Positions 1 to 8,251 of a stretch of 64,000 nucleotides of DNA are shown here, one piece after another. The notes under the pieces are model-generated. The model worked only from the letters and a program-made list of their open reading frames with translations. It made no database searches and had not been told where the DNA came from. Position numbers and translations under genes: made by a program. Within the stretch, counting starts at the first letter, position 1; each line of letters opens with the position of its first letter. This stretch comes from Sanguibacter hominis ATCC BAA-789 (GTDB taxonomy: Bacteria; Actinomycetota; Actinomycetes; Actinomycetales; Cellulomonadaceae): positions 1,354,691 through 1,418,690 of the forward strand of contig NZ_JAAXOW010000001.1 of the NCBI RefSeq assembly GCF_012396185.1, written 5' to 3'.

Positions 1-1
1 G

Positions 2-682
2 GCGTCGCGCGAGGAGCAGGACGAGGTCGCCGCCCGATCCCACCGCCTCGCAGCACAGGCGCGCGACGCGGGCGTCCTCGCCCGGGAGATCGTGCCCGTC
101 ACGGTGAAGGGACGCCGCGGTGACACCGTCGTCACGGACGACGAGGGCATCCGCCCCGACACGACGCCGGAGAAGCTCGCGGCCCTGCGCCCCGCGTTCA
201 CCCCGGACGGCACCCTGACGGCCGGCAACTCGTCGACGATCAACGACGGCGCGGCCGCCGTCGTCCTCGCGCGCCGCTCCGTCGCGGAGGAGAGGGGCTG
301 GACCGTCCTCGCGACGCTCCGCTCGGCCGCCGAGGTCGCTGGCCCGTCGCCCGCCCTCGCCCCGCAGCCCGGCAACGCCGTGCTGCGCGCCCTCGCGACC
401 GAGGGCTGGCAGCTCGAGGACCTCGACCTGCTCGAGATCAACGAGGCGTTCGCTGCGGTCGCCGTCCACTCGGTGCGCCAGCTCGGCGTGCCGATCGACA
501 GGGTCAACGTGCACGGCGGCGCGATCTCGCTCGGCCACCCTCTCGGCGCGTCGGGTGCTCGCCTCGTCGTGCACCTCGCGCACGAGCTCGCGAGCCGCGG
601 CTCGGGCCGCGCCGTCGCCGCGCTGTGCGGCGGCACCGGCCAGGGCACCGCGCTGCTCCTCGAGGCCGTGACCGCGAGCTGA
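2..682 (+). CDS. Acetyl-CoA acetyltransferase (thiolase), 3' part
   Basis: This is the C-terminal part (about 226 residues) of a thiolase. The frame is open through the left edge, so the start and the N-terminal catalytic Cys lie outside the window. Thiolases condense two acetyl-CoA or cleave 3-ketoacyl-CoA in the cytosol. Seen in order: SREEQDE, NSSTINDGAAAVVL, EINEAFAAVAV, then NVHGGAISLGHPLGASGAR carrying the GHP histidine, and the C-terminal CGGTGQG with the second active-site Cys. All the motifs expected in this half are present and in frame, so the gene looks functional. The family usually has about 390-400 residues, so a little over 40% is missing. A GH31 glycosidase follows 53 nt later with its own Shine-Dalgarno. 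Whether the enzyme is biosynthetic or degradative cannot be told from this fragment. Confidence 0.93.
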   Translation, partial: ASREEQDEVAARSHRLAAQARDAGVLAREIVPVTVKGRRGDTVVTDDEGIRPDTTPEKLAALRPAFTPDGTLTAGNSSTINDGAAAVVLARRSVAEERGWTVLATLRSAAEVAGPSPALAPQPGNAVLRALATEGWQLEDLDLLEINEAFAAVAVHSVRQLGVPIDRVNVHGGAISLGHPLGASGARLVVHLAHELASRGSGRAVAALCGGTGQGTALLLEAVTAS

Positions 683-735
683 CCGACGACCTGCGGTTAG
701 CCTGGTCGGACCCCTGGACCGACCGGAGAACCGCC

Positions 736-3249
736 ATGCCGCAGACCTCAGACGCCCGCCTCGCCCCGACCGGGCTGCGATCCCTCGCGACGGCGCCCGC
801 CGCCCACCCTGACGCCGTCGTGCAGGGCGACCGATGGCGTGTGACCGTCCTGACGGACGGCCTCGTGCGCATCGAGCGTGCCGAGGACGGCGTGTTCGAG
901 GACCGTGCGTCGACGTTCGCGATCAACCGGGCGCTGCCCGTCCCGCAGTTCCGCGTGGTCGAGACGGACACGCACGTCGAGATCCTCACGGACCGCCTGC
1001 ACCTCGTCTACGACCGCGGCCCGCTGACGACCGCGGGGCTGAGCGTGCAGGTGCGTGGCAGCCTCACGCAGTACCACTCGATCTGGCGGTACGGCCAGGA
1101 GCCGTGGGACTACGAGGGCAACACGGCGGGGCTCGTGCGCCTGCCCGGGACGGCTCGCACGCTCGACGCGGCGGACGGCGCGGTGCCGCTCGAGGACGGC
1201 GTCGTCTCGCAGACAGGCTTCGCGGTCCTCGACGACTCGACGTCGTTCCTCCTCACGGACGACGGTTGGGTCGCACCGCGCGACGGGACACGCACCGACC
1301 TGTACGTCTTCGCGTACGGCGACGACTTCCCGGCCGCGCTGCGCGCGTTCTACGCGGTCTCGGGCTCGACGCCGCTCCTGCCGCGCTTCGCGCTCGGCTC
1401 CTGGTGGAGCCGCTACTACCCGTACACGGCTGACGGCTACCGCGAGCTCATGGAGCGGTTCGAGGCAGAGGGCCTGCCGTTCTCGGTCTCGGTCATCGAC
1501 ATGGACTGGCACCTCGTGGACATCCCCGAGCGCTTCGGGTCCGGCTGGACGGGCTACACGTGGAACCGCGAGCTGTTCCCCGACCCGAAGGGTCTGCTCG
1601 ACTGGCTGCACGAGCACGACCTGCGCGTGACGCTCAACGTGCACCCGGCCGACGGCGTGCGGGCGTTCGAGGAGGCGTACCCCGAGATGGCGGCGGCGCT
1701 CGGGCGGGACACGTCGAACGAGGACGCGCTCGCGTTCGACGTCACCGACGAGCAGTTCCTGACCGCGTACTTCGACATCCTGCACCGTCGCCTCGAGGCG
1801 GACGGCGTGGACTTCTGGTGGCTCGACTGGCAGTCGGGCCCGCACTCTCGCGTGCCGGGGATCGACCCGCTGTGGATGCTGAACCACTTCCACTTCCTGG
1901 ACTCGGCAGGCCGGCGGTCGGGGCGCGAGGTGCGCCCGCTGACGTTCTCGCGGTATGCGGGCCCGGGCTCGCACCGCTACCCGGTCGGGTTCAGCGGTGA
2001 CACGTCGATCACGTGGGCGTCGCTCGACTTCCAGCCGTACTTCACGGCGTGCGCGTCGAACATCGGCTACGGCTGGTGGAGCCACGACATCGGCGGGCAC
2101 ATGCACGGCATCAAGGACGACGAGCTCGCGACGCGGTGGGTGCAGCTCGGGGTGTTCTCGCCGATCATGCGCCTGCACTCGGGCGCGAACCCGTTCATCC
2201 AGAAGGAGCCGTGGACGTTCGGGCCGCAGGCCCGCGAGGTGCAGACGCAGTTCCTCCGTCTGAGGCACCGGCTCGTGCCGTACCTGCACACGATGAACCA
2301 CCGTGCGGCGTCGGACGGCGCGCCGCTCGTGGAGCCGCTGTACTACCGGTTCCCGCGCTCGCCGGAGGCGTACGCGTCGCCGAACGAGTACACGTTCGGC
2401 ACGCAGCTCATGGTGCACCCGGTCACGGAGAAGCTGGACCCGCGCACGGGCCTGGGGCGTACGAGCACGTGGCTGCCGGGCGGTACGTGGGTCGACCTCA
2501 TGACGGGTGTCGCGTACGACGGCGGCCGGGTCGTGCGGCTGCACCGCGACCTGCGGTCGATCCCCGTGCTCGCGGCGGCGGGGGCGGTCGTGCCGCTCGA
2601 CGCCGCGCGCGTCCCGGGCAACGACACGTCGGCGCCGGTGGCGCTCGAGGTGATCGTCGTCGTCGGCGCGGACGGTTCGTTCGAGCTCGTGGAGGACGAC
2701 GGCTCGCTCGAGCGTGCGGACCTGCCGACGGTGCGCACGCCGGTCGCGTGGGTGCAGGGTGAGGGGCGTGCCGTCGTCGGGCCGGTGTCCGTGTCGGGTG
2801 ACGAGGCGGCCGCGCGTGCGGCGGTCCCGGCGCGACGTGACTGGACGCTGACGTTCCCGTCCGTCGACCTGGGCTGGGGTGGCACCGCGACGGCGACGGT
2901 CGACGGCGTGGACGTGCCGGTCCGGCTCGATGCGCGTGCCCCGCTGCTGGGGGACGCCGGAGGGTGGGGGCTCGCGGTGACCGTCGCGGACGTCCCGGTG
3001 GACGCGCGGCTCGAGGTCACGCTGCACCCGGTCGACGGCGGGCCGGTGCGCCTCGCGCCGAACGACGTCGCGCGGCACGTGTTCGAGATCCTCGATGCCG
3101 CGCGCATCGAGTACGACCTCAAGGACCTCGTGCGGTCGGTCGCGACGTCGGGCCAGCCGCTCGCGGTGCGTGTCTCGCACCTGCAGGCGCTCGGCCTCGA
3201 GCCTGCGCTCGAGGGTGCGGTGACGGAGGTCCTGCTCGCGCGGGCGTGA
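736..3249 (+). CDS. Glycoside hydrolase family 31 (alpha-glucosidase/alpha-xylosidase type)
   Basis: Predicted GH31 retaining glycosidase of 837 residues. An N-terminal beta-sandwich leads into a TIM barrel (from about residue 215, WWSRYYPYTADGY) and a C-terminal beta region. The likely nucleophile is Asp364 in FWWLDWQSG and the likely acid/base is Asp422 in SGDTSITW. Other family blocks are VSVIDMDWH, GWWSHDIGGHMHG and PIMRLHSG. There is no signal peptide, so it probably acts on imported oligosaccharides in the cytosol. I chose the ATG preceded by GGAG with 7 nt spacing; the frame stays open further upstream but runs into the thiolase gene. A TAGCCT -10-like hexamer lies at 698-703. The last 90 or so residues form an extra C-terminal segment of unclear role. 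Substrate preference (alpha-glucose or alpha-xylose) cannot be read from the sequence. Confidence 0.92.
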   Translation: MPQTSDARLAPTGLRSLATAPAAHPDAVVQGDRWRVTVLTDGLVRIERAEDGVFEDRASTFAINRALPVPQFRVVETDTHVEILTDRLHLVYDRGPLTTAGLSVQVRGSLTQYHSIWRYGQEPWDYEGNTAGLVRLPGTARTLDAADGAVPLEDGVVSQTGFAVLDDSTSFLLTDDGWVAPRDGTRTDLYVFAYGDDFPAALRAFYAVSGSTPLLPRFALGSWWSRYYPYTADGYRELMERFEAEGLPFSVSVIDMDWHLVDIPERFGSGWTGYTWNRELFPDPKGLLDWLHEHDLRVTLNVHPADGVRAFEEAYPEMAAALGRDTSNEDALAFDVTDEQFLTAYFDILHRRLEADGVDFWWLDWQSGPHSRVPGIDPLWMLNHFHFLDSAGRRSGREVRPLTFSRYAGPGSHRYPVGFSGDTSITWASLDFQPYFTACASNIGYGWWSHDIGGHMHGIKDDELATRWVQLGVFSPIMRLHSGANPFIQKEPWTFGPQAREVQTQFLRLRHRLVPYLHTMNHRAASDGAPLVEPLYYRFPRSPEAYASPNEYTFGTQLMVHPVTEKLDPRTGLGRTSTWLPGGTWVDLMTGVAYDGGRVVRLHRDLRSIPVLAAAGAVVPLDAARVPGNDTSAPVALEVIVVVGADGSFELVEDDGSLERADLPTVRTPVAWVQGEGRAVVGPVSVSGDEAAARAAVPARRDWTLTFPSVDLGWGGTATATVDGVDVPVRLDARAPLLGDAGGWGLAVTVADVPVDARLEVTLHPVDGGPVRLAPNDVARHVFEILDAARIEYDLKDLVRSVATSGQPLAVRVSHLQALGLEPALEGAVTEVLLARA

Positions 3250-3274
3250 GCCCCGCCGCCCGCGCTGGGGCAGG

Positions 3275-3640
3275 TCAGGTGCGGTCGTGCAGGGTGATCT
3301 GGTAGCCGTCCGGGTCGGCGAAGACGAAGGTGCGGCCGAACGGGCCGTCGATCGGCGCCGAGACGATCGTGACGCCGTCGGCTGCCATGCGCGTGTGGAT
3401 CGCGTCGGCGTCGGGTGCGTGGAGCCAGACGCCGACGCCGAGGCCGAGCTGCGGCGCGGAGTCGAGGTCGACGCCGGGGAGCGGGGTGCGGACGGCGAAC
3501 GCCGCGGGCGTCGTGTCGAAGACGACGGCGTGGGGCGGGCCCGCCTGGCGGGTGAGGCCGAGGTACGTCTCGTAGAAGTGGGCGGAGGCGGCGAGGTCGC
3601 GTACCTGGAGCGAGATGAAGCCGGGGCCGGAGGCGGGCAT
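3275..3640 (-). CDS. VOC superfamily (glyoxalase/bleomycin-resistance-like) protein
   Basis: A single-domain vicinal-oxygen-chelate protein of 121 residues, the normal size for one beta-alpha-beta-beta-beta module pair. It begins GFISLQVRDLAASAHFYETYLGL and ends FVFADPDGYQITLHDRT, both typical of the family. The role is probably a small lyase or binding protein for toxic small molecules; the substrate is unknown. GGGAG sits 5 nt before the ATG. It is divergent from a MarR regulator, and two palindromes between them suggest that this gene is the regulator's target. It is convergent with the GH31 gene, 25 nt away. Confidence 0.85.
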   Translation of the reverse strand: MPASGPGFISLQVRDLAASAHFYETYLGLTRQAGPPHAVVFDTTPAAFAVRTPLPGVDLDSAPQLGLGVGVWLHAPDADAIHTRMAADGVTIVSAPIDGPFGRTFVFADPDGYQITLHDRT

Positions 3641-3660
3641 GGTGTCTCCCTGGTCGAATT

Positions 3661-3680
3661 GATGTCAGTTATCTGACATC
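3661..3680. promoter_or_regulatory. MarR-type operator 1 (palindrome)
   Basis: A perfect inverted repeat with 8-bp arms, GATGTCAG and CTGACATC, separated by TTAT. It is one of two near-identical palindromes in the 65-bp gap between the VOC gene and the marR gene. It is placed to control the VOC promoter. MarR dimers bind palindromes of this size next to their own gene; binding here is inferred. Confidence 0.75.
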
Positions 3681-3689
3681 CGCGACGCT

Positions 3690-3707
3690 ATGTCAGACTA
3701 CTGACAT
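3690..3707. promoter_or_regulatory. MarR-type operator 2 overlapping the marR start codon
   Basis: A second inverted repeat, ATGTCAG and CTGACAT around ACTA, sharing the 7-bp arms of operator 1. The centres are 28 bp apart. Its last two bases are the AT of the marR ATG, so a bound dimer would block initiation. No Shine-Dalgarno fits here, and CAGACT lies 6 nt before the ATG, so the transcript may be leaderless. Confidence 0.72.
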
Positions 3708-4197
3708 GAGTCAACCGGCGCCCGCAGTCGACCTCGCGACCTCCCTCGGCTACCTGCTCAAGGAGACGTCCAACGCCCTGCGCCTCGCCATGGAGGCCGT
3801 GCTCCGCCCGCTCGGCATGACGATCACCCACTACTCCTGCCTCGAGCTGCTCGCACAGCGCCCCGGCCTGTCGAGCTCCGAGCTCGCCCGCGGCACGTTC
3901 GTGACCCGGCAGTCGATGAACGTGCTGCTGCAAGCGCTCGAGCGTGACGGAGTCGTCACCCGGCCCGACGCGCCCGAGGTCGGGCGCGTCCTGCCCGCCG
4001 AGCTCACCATGAAGGGTCGCGAGCAGCTCGCCGCCGCGAGCGCCGCGGTCCGAGCGGTCGAGGACCGCATGAAGAGGCTCCTCGACGCCGACGAGCAGGC
4101 GCACCTGCGCGACCTCCTGTCCCGCTGCGCCCAGTCGCTCCGCGACGGGCAGGACCACGCTCCGGTCGGGTCGCCGTCGGGCAGCGAGCGCGGCTGA
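3706..4197 (+). CDS. MarR family transcriptional regulator
   Basis: A 163-residue winged-helix repressor. Helices and wing are recognisable: HYSCLELLAQRPGLSSSELARGTFVTRQSMNVLLQALERDGVV, then a wing around DAPEVGRVLPAELTMKGREQL (the full stretch spans residues 45-105). Length and layout fit MarR. It probably autoregulates and represses the divergent VOC gene through the palindromes at 3661-3680 and 3690-3707, the second of which includes its own start codon. There is no Shine-Dalgarno in front of the ATG. The ligand is unknown. The last 20 residues are polar and probably disordered. Confidence 0.88.
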   Translation: MSQPAPAVDLATSLGYLLKETSNALRLAMEAVLRPLGMTITHYSCLELLAQRPGLSSSELARGTFVTRQSMNVLLQALERDGVVTRPDAPEVGRVLPAELTMKGREQLAAASAAVRAVEDRMKRLLDADEQAHLRDLLSRCAQSLRDGQDHAPVGSPSGSERG

Positions 4198-4260
4198 CCC
4201 GCGCAGCCCGCCGCGCGGCGCGCGCACCCGAGCGGCGCCGCGGCGCGCGAAGATGAGCAC

Positions 4261-5286
4261 ATGCGCATCGCACTCGTGACCCTCGGCGGGACGATCAGCT
4301 CGGAGCCGCTCGACGGTGCGGGGCCCTCCTCGCCCGGCCCTGACGCCGGGGGCGGCGGCGTCGTCCCCGTGTCCGGGGCAGCGACGTTCGCGCGCGAGGT
4401 CGCGCGCTTCGTCCCTGGGATCGAGGTCGTGCCGGTCGAGGCGCAGATGGTGCCGTCGTCGTCGCTCTCGGTCGCGGACCTGCGCGGGCTCGCCGCGCGC
4501 ATCGCGGCCCTGGTCGAGGAGGGCGACGGCGTGGACGGCGTCGTCGTCGCGCAGGGCACCGACACGATCGAGGAGACGGCGTTCGCGCTCGACCTCGTCG
4601 GCGCGGCCGACGAGGTGCCGGTCGTCGTGACCGGAGCGATGCGCGACCGCTCCGCACCAGGGCCCGACGGCGCCGCGAACGTCGTCGCTGCGCTGCGCGC
4701 CGCAGCGAGTCACGACGTGCGCGGCCGCGGTGTGCTCGTCGCGTTCGCCGACCGGCTGCACGCCGCGCGGTGGGTCACCAAGACGTCGACGTTCCGGGTC
4801 GACGCGTTCACGTCCGAGCCGTTCGGGCCCGTCGGGATCGTCGCTGAGGGGCGCGTCCGCCTCGGCTCCGCGCCGCGCCCGCTGCCGCCGTTCGAGATTC
4901 CGTCCGGGCCGCCCGCGCGGGTCGCGGTCGTGACGGCCGGGATCGGTGACGACCTCGCCGTCCTGCCTGCGCTCGCGGACCTCGGGTACGACGGCGCCGT
5001 GCTCGTCGCGACGGGAGCCGGCCACGTGCCCGCGGTGGCGGTCGAGAATGTCACGATGGCGGCGGCAGGCCTGCCGGTCGTGCTGTGCTCGCGCACGGGC
5101 GCCGGACCGGTCTTCACGCACACGTACGGCTACGAGGGCGGCGAGATCGACCTGATCGAGCGCGGCGTCATGCCCGCGGGCGTGCTCACGCCCGCGAAGG
5201 CACGGCTGCTGCTCATGCTGCTCGTCGCTACGGGGCTGACCGGCGCTGAGCTGCAACGGTCCTTCGCGCGCTACGCCGAGTCCTGA
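4261..5286 (+). CDS. ansA: L-asparaginase
   Basis: A 341-residue asparaginase/glutaminase-family enzyme that hydrolyses L-asparagine to aspartate and ammonia. Both active-site threonine motifs are present: the N-terminal LVTLGGTISSE and VVVAQGTDTIEETAF at about residues 95-110. PVVVTGAMRDRSAPGPDG and the C-terminal-domain block TYGYEGGEIDLIERGV also fit. No signal peptide is seen, so it should be cytosolic. GAAG lies a few nucleotides before the ATG. The next gene is convergent and ends 6 nt away. Confidence 0.9.
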   Translation: MRIALVTLGGTISSEPLDGAGPSSPGPDAGGGGVVPVSGAATFAREVARFVPGIEVVPVEAQMVPSSSLSVADLRGLAARIAALVEEGDGVDGVVVAQGTDTIEETAFALDLVGAADEVPVVVTGAMRDRSAPGPDGAANVVAALRAAASHDVRGRGVLVAFADRLHAARWVTKTSTFRVDAFTSEPFGPVGIVAEGRVRLGSAPRPLPPFEIPSGPPARVAVVTAGIGDDLAVLPALADLGYDGAVLVATGAGHVPAVAVENVTMAAAGLPVVLCSRTGAGPVFTHTYGYEGGEIDLIERGVMPAGVLTPAKARLLLMLLVATGLTGAELQRSFARYAES

Positions 5287-5292
5287 GCCGCC

Positions 5293-6087
5293 TCACGTCG
5301 TGATCCGCGCCTGCCCCTCGGCGTTGCGCGCGACGATCTTCATCTCCGCGCCCAGCGGGTCGCGGACGACGGCGAGCCGCCCGAACCCGCTCTCCTCCGG
5401 CTCCTTGACGACCGTGCCACCGTGCTCGACGACGGTCGCGACCGCAGCGTCCGCGTCGTCGACCAGGAAGTACACGTACCAGGCGCTCGGTGCGCCGTCG
5501 GGCAGGTAGCGGGCGGCGTCCATGATGCCGGCCTGCGGCTCGTCACCGACCATGTGCCGCGCGTACCGGAAGTCGTCCGTGTCAGACATGAGGTCGACGT
5601 CCCAGTCGAAGACGTGACGGTAGAAGTCGAGCGAGCGGCGGAAGTCGCCGTTCATCTCCTCGCACCAGGCGGGCGCACCGTGCACCTCTTCGAGGTCGAA
5701 CCCGTTGAGACCCGCGGCCTGCCACGCGCCGATGCCGCCGCCCGCGGGGTCGAGGAAGAACGCGAACCGACCCATCCCGGGGATCTCCATCGGCTCGACG
5801 ATCACCTGCCCGCCGGCCGTCGCGACGCGCGCCGCGGCAGCGTTGGCGTCCGTCACCGCGAGGTACACGGACCACATGTCGGCAGGGCCGTCGCCCTGGT
5901 GCGGCATGATCCCGCCGATCTGGTGGCCGTCCTTGGTGATCTGGGCGTAGCCGCCGTACTCGGGGCCGCCCTCCTCGAACTCCCAGCCGAACAGCGCGGC
6001 GTAGAACGCGCGGGCCCGTTCGGGGTCGGAGGTGTCGAGGTCGATCCAGACGGGGGAGCCGGTGTGGAAGGACGTGCGCACGGTCAT
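5293..6087 (-). CDS. Two-domain VOC (glyoxalase-like) protein
   Basis: A 264-residue protein built of two vicinal-oxygen-chelate halves. The first half has SPVWIDLDTSDPERARAFYA and a central RFAFFLDPAGGGIGAW; the second repeats the plan with SLDFYRHVFDWD and GRLAVVRDPLGAEMKIV. This double module is common in actinobacteria and often lacks an assigned substrate. I used the ATG that has GAAGG 8 nt upstream; an in-frame GTG three codons earlier has no spacing to a ribosome site. The divergent neighbour is a YdeI-like gene. Confidence 0.85.
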   Translation of the reverse strand: MTVRTSFHTGSPVWIDLDTSDPERARAFYAALFGWEFEEGGPEYGGYAQITKDGHQIGGIMPHQGDGPADMWSVYLAVTDANAAAARVATAGGQVIVEPMEIPGMGRFAFFLDPAGGGIGAWQAAGLNGFDLEEVHGAPAWCEEMNGDFRRSLDFYRHVFDWDVDLMSDTDDFRYARHMVGDEPQAGIMDAARYLPDGAPSAWYVYFLVDDADAAVATVVEHGGTVVKEPEESGFGRLAVVRDPLGAEMKIVARNAEGQARITT

Positions 6088-6179
6088 GGGAGGCACCTTC
6101 GCTCGGGGATATCCACGCTACGAGCGTCGCGGCACGAGGGCATAGGGGCCTGCACCCGCCCGGCGTCGGTGGGTGCGGC

Positions 6180-6185
6180 TAGCGT
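6180..6185 (+). promoter_or_regulatory. -10 box (TAGCGT) of leaderless YdeI-like gene
   Basis: TAGCGT fits TAnnnT and ends 7 nt before the ATG, so transcription should start at or next to the start codon. No Shine-Dalgarno is present. A clear -35 was not found. Confidence 0.55.
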
Positions 6186-6192
6186 GGCGGGC

Positions 6193-6768
6193 ATGGCTGA
6201 TCCGGATGCCGCCCCGATCCTCGACCTGGGCAGTCGTGCGGCGTGGCGTGCGTGGCTCGCGGAGCAGCACACGGTGTCGGACGGTGTGTGGGTGGTCCTC
6301 GCGCGCGGCGCGTCGGCGAGCACGGGCCTCGGCTACGAGGACGCGGTCCTCGAGGCGTTGTGCTTCGGCTGGATCGACGGTCGCGCCCGCCCGTACGAGG
6401 GTGAACGCTCGCTGCAGTGGTTCACGCGGCGCAAGGGGCGCTCGATGTGGGCGAGCTCGAACAAGTTGCGCGTCGAGCTGCTCGAGGCCGAGGGACTCAT
6501 GACGGACGCCGGCCGCGCGGCGATCGCGGCGGCCCGCGCGTCGGGCATGTGGGAGCTGCTCGACGGGCCCGAGCGGCTCGAGGAGCCGCCCGAGCTCGCG
6601 GCCGCGCTCGACGCCGTGCCGCAGGCCCGTGCGACCTGGGACGCGTGCACGCCGAGCGTCCGCAAGATGGCGCTCACCCAGCTCGCGATGCTGCGCGGCG
6701 AGGAGTCGCGCGCGCGGAAGATCGCGGCGTTCGTGGAGCGGACGGCGTCGGGCGCGAAGCCCGTGTGA
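6193..6768 (+). CDS. YdeI/OmpD-associated family protein
   Basis: A 191-residue protein of the YdeI/OmdA family. The diagnostic block is VWVVLARGASASTGLGYEDAVLEALCFGWIDGR (residues 33-65), followed by SLQWFTRRKGRSMWASSNK and a C-terminal KMALTQLAMLRGEESRARKI. Members are linked to bacteriocin or peptide resistance in enterobacteria, but the biochemical role is unknown and need not apply here. The chosen ATG is followed by a sensible hydrophilic N terminus and has a TAGCGT -10 box placed for a leaderless mRNA. Confidence 0.82.
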   Translation: MADPDAAPILDLGSRAAWRAWLAEQHTVSDGVWVVLARGASASTGLGYEDAVLEALCFGWIDGRARPYEGERSLQWFTRRKGRSMWASSNKLRVELLEAEGLMTDAGRAAIAAARASGMWELLDGPERLEEPPELAAALDAVPQARATWDACTPSVRKMALTQLAMLRGEESRARKIAAFVERTASGAKPV

Positions 6769-6818
6769 CGGCCGGGCCTAGCAGCGTCCGGCGTGCGTGC
6801 TCGCCCGCGCGCGGTGCC

Positions 6819-7145
6819 TCAGCCGAGCGTGACGAGGAGCGCCGCGTACACCGCGGTGCCGCCCACGATGCTCAGCAGCGCGTTGCGCCGCCACAGGTGC
6901 AGGCCGACCGTGACGGCGAGGGCGACGGCCTCGACGAGACCGCGCGGCGCCGTCGTCCCGGCGGGTTCGCGGAGCGTGTAGATCACGAGGATCACCATGA
7001 TGCCGACGGGCATGCGCGCACCGAGCCAGGCGACGGCGCGCGACTCGCGCAGCCGTTCGACGACGAGGAACGGTGCGGCGCGCAGCGCGAACGTCACCAC
7101 GAGGAAGACGCCGAGCGCGGCGGCGACGTATCCGCCGTCAGGCAC
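6819..7145 (-). CDS. azlD: AzlD-type branched-chain amino acid transport subunit
   Basis: A small membrane protein (108 residues) with four predicted hydrophobic segments: YVAAALGVFLVVTFALRAAPF, the RMPVGIMVILVIYTLRE block typical of AzlD, a third helix near residue 70, and a C-terminal helix. AzlD pairs with AzlC to export branched-chain or other amino acids at the cytoplasmic membrane. It starts with GTG inside the 3' end of azlC (8-nt overlap), so the two are translationally coupled. Confidence 0.88.
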   Translation of the reverse strand: MPDGGYVAAALGVFLVVTFALRAAPFLVVERLRESRAVAWLGARMPVGIMVILVIYTLREPAGTTAPRGLVEAVALAVTVGLHLWRRNALLSIVGGTAVYAALLVTLG

Positions 7146-7842
7146 GCGGCGCCTCCCGTCGGCTGGTGAGGGCGAACCGCGCGACGAGCACGACGACGAA
7201 CGTCGTCATCGCGACGACGAGCATGTAGTCGGGGGCGACGAGCTGTGCGCCGAGCGCGCACGCGCCCGCGATGATCGGTGCGGGCACGTCGCGGTGCGCG
7301 CTGAAGGCGTCGATGGCGAGCACCGCGAACAGGGCGGTCAGGGCGAAGCCGATGCCGGGGACGTCCGGCAGGAGGCCGCCCACCAGGGCGCCGGTGACAC
7401 CCCCGACGACCCAGTACGCCTGGCACAGCACCTGGATCCACAGGATGCGGGCCTCCGAGAGGCTGCCGGGCGCGCGCGTCGCGACGACGGCGTACGTCTC
7501 GTCGGTGAGCGCGTACATCGCGTACAGGCGCCGCAGCGGGCCGCGGACCTCGTGCAGCGGGAACGACAGCGCGTAGAACACGTGCCGGAAGTTCACGAGG
7601 AACGTCGTCACGGCGATCGACGCGAGCGGCGTCGCTGCGAGCAGCAGCCCGACGGCGAGGAACTCGAGCGACCCGGCGTAGATCGTCAGCGAGAAGACCG
7701 GCGCCCACCACCACGCGAAGCCGGACTGCACGAGCAGCATGCCGAACGCGACGCCGAGCGGGAACAGACCGAAGCCGACGGCGGCGGTATCGCTGAGCGC
7801 GGCCCGCCAGGCCGGGTAGGCGGGGGCGGGCTCGGCGGGCAT
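7138..7842 (-). CDS. azlC: AzlC family amino acid permease
   Basis: A 234-residue inner-membrane protein with multiple hydrophobic helices and the AzlC hallmarks FGLFPLGVAFGMLLVQSG near the N terminus, SLEFLAVGLLL, NFRHVFYALSFPLHEV and YALTDETYAV. It forms the exporter with the overlapping azlD. The ATG has no Shine-Dalgarno at the proper distance; TAGCGT lies 6 nt upstream, suggesting a leaderless transcript. No dedicated regulator adjoins it, so the exported amino acid is unknown. Confidence 0.9.
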   Translation of the reverse strand: MPAEPAPAYPAWRAALSDTAAVGFGLFPLGVAFGMLLVQSGFAWWWAPVFSLTIYAGSLEFLAVGLLLAATPLASIAVTTFLVNFRHVFYALSFPLHEVRGPLRRLYAMYALTDETYAVVATRAPGSLSEARILWIQVLCQAYWVVGGVTGALVGGLLPDVPGIGFALTALFAVLAIDAFSAHRDVPAPIIAGACALGAQLVAPDYMLVVAMTTFVVVLVARFALTSRREAPRA

Positions 7843-7848
7843 GCGGTC

Positions 7849-7854
7849 ACGCTA
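7849..7854 (-). promoter_or_regulatory. -10 box (TAGCGT) of leaderless azlCD
   Basis: On the minus strand TAGCGT ends 6 nt before the azlC ATG. It is the same hexamer as at 6180-6185 and 53485-53490. GGAGG lies just upstream of it, too far from the start codon to act as a ribosome site. Confidence 0.5.
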
Positions 7855-7894
7855 CCTCCGCCGACGCGGCGCGGGCGGGGAGGTCCGCGCTCGT

Positions 7895-7900
7895 TAGGGT
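7895..7900 (+). promoter_or_regulatory. -10 box (TAGGGT) of small hypothetical gene
   Basis: TAGGGT ends 5 nt before the GTG start, and no Shine-Dalgarno is visible. The transcript is likely leaderless or nearly so. Confidence 0.45.
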
Positions 7901-7905
7901 GGGGC

Positions 7906-8214
7906 GTGCCCTCCTACCGCGTGACGCTGCTGATCGGTGACATGCGGGTCGGGCGGGCGCCCGAGGAGGTGCTGCCCGCGGCGGTCGACGCCGCCCGCGA
8001 GCTGACGACGGCGGAGTCGTGGGACCTCGCGATCCGGCACGGCATGCCGCGCATCACGGTGCGCTACATCGCGGACGACGACGCCGAGGCGTTCCGTGTC
8101 GCCGAGCTCGTGCGGGCGCGCACGAACCTCGTCGCCCAGGCCCGCGGCACGACGGTCACGCGCCGCTACGGCGGCCGCTTCTACCCGGTCGCGCCGCCCC
8201 ACGGCACGTACTAG
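7906..8214 (+). CDS. Hypothetical protein, 102 residues
   Basis: A short soluble protein with no family I recognise. It begins with GTG and reads VTLLIGDMRVGRAPEEVLPA, then a helix AVDAARELTTAE, a strand-rich centre (PRITVRYIADDDAEAFRVAE) and ends with YGGRFYPVAPPHGTY. There is no signal peptide or membrane segment. Codon use (third-position G/C) matches its neighbours, which supports it being real. It is divergent from azlC, and the repeat cluster at 8252-8469 starts just after its stop. Confidence 0.65.
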   Translation: MPSYRVTLLIGDMRVGRAPEEVLPAAVDAARELTTAESWDLAIRHGMPRITVRYIADDDAEAFRVAELVRARTNLVAQARGTTVTRRYGGRFYPVAPPHGTY

Positions 8215-8251
8215 TGGACGCCGCCGCCCGCGCCACCCGACCCTCCGCTCG

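Noticed and set aside
748..3180. A minus-strand open frame of about 810 codons opposite the GH31 gene
   Set aside because: Arg/Val/Glu-rich shadow of the GH31 gene with no recognisable motif.
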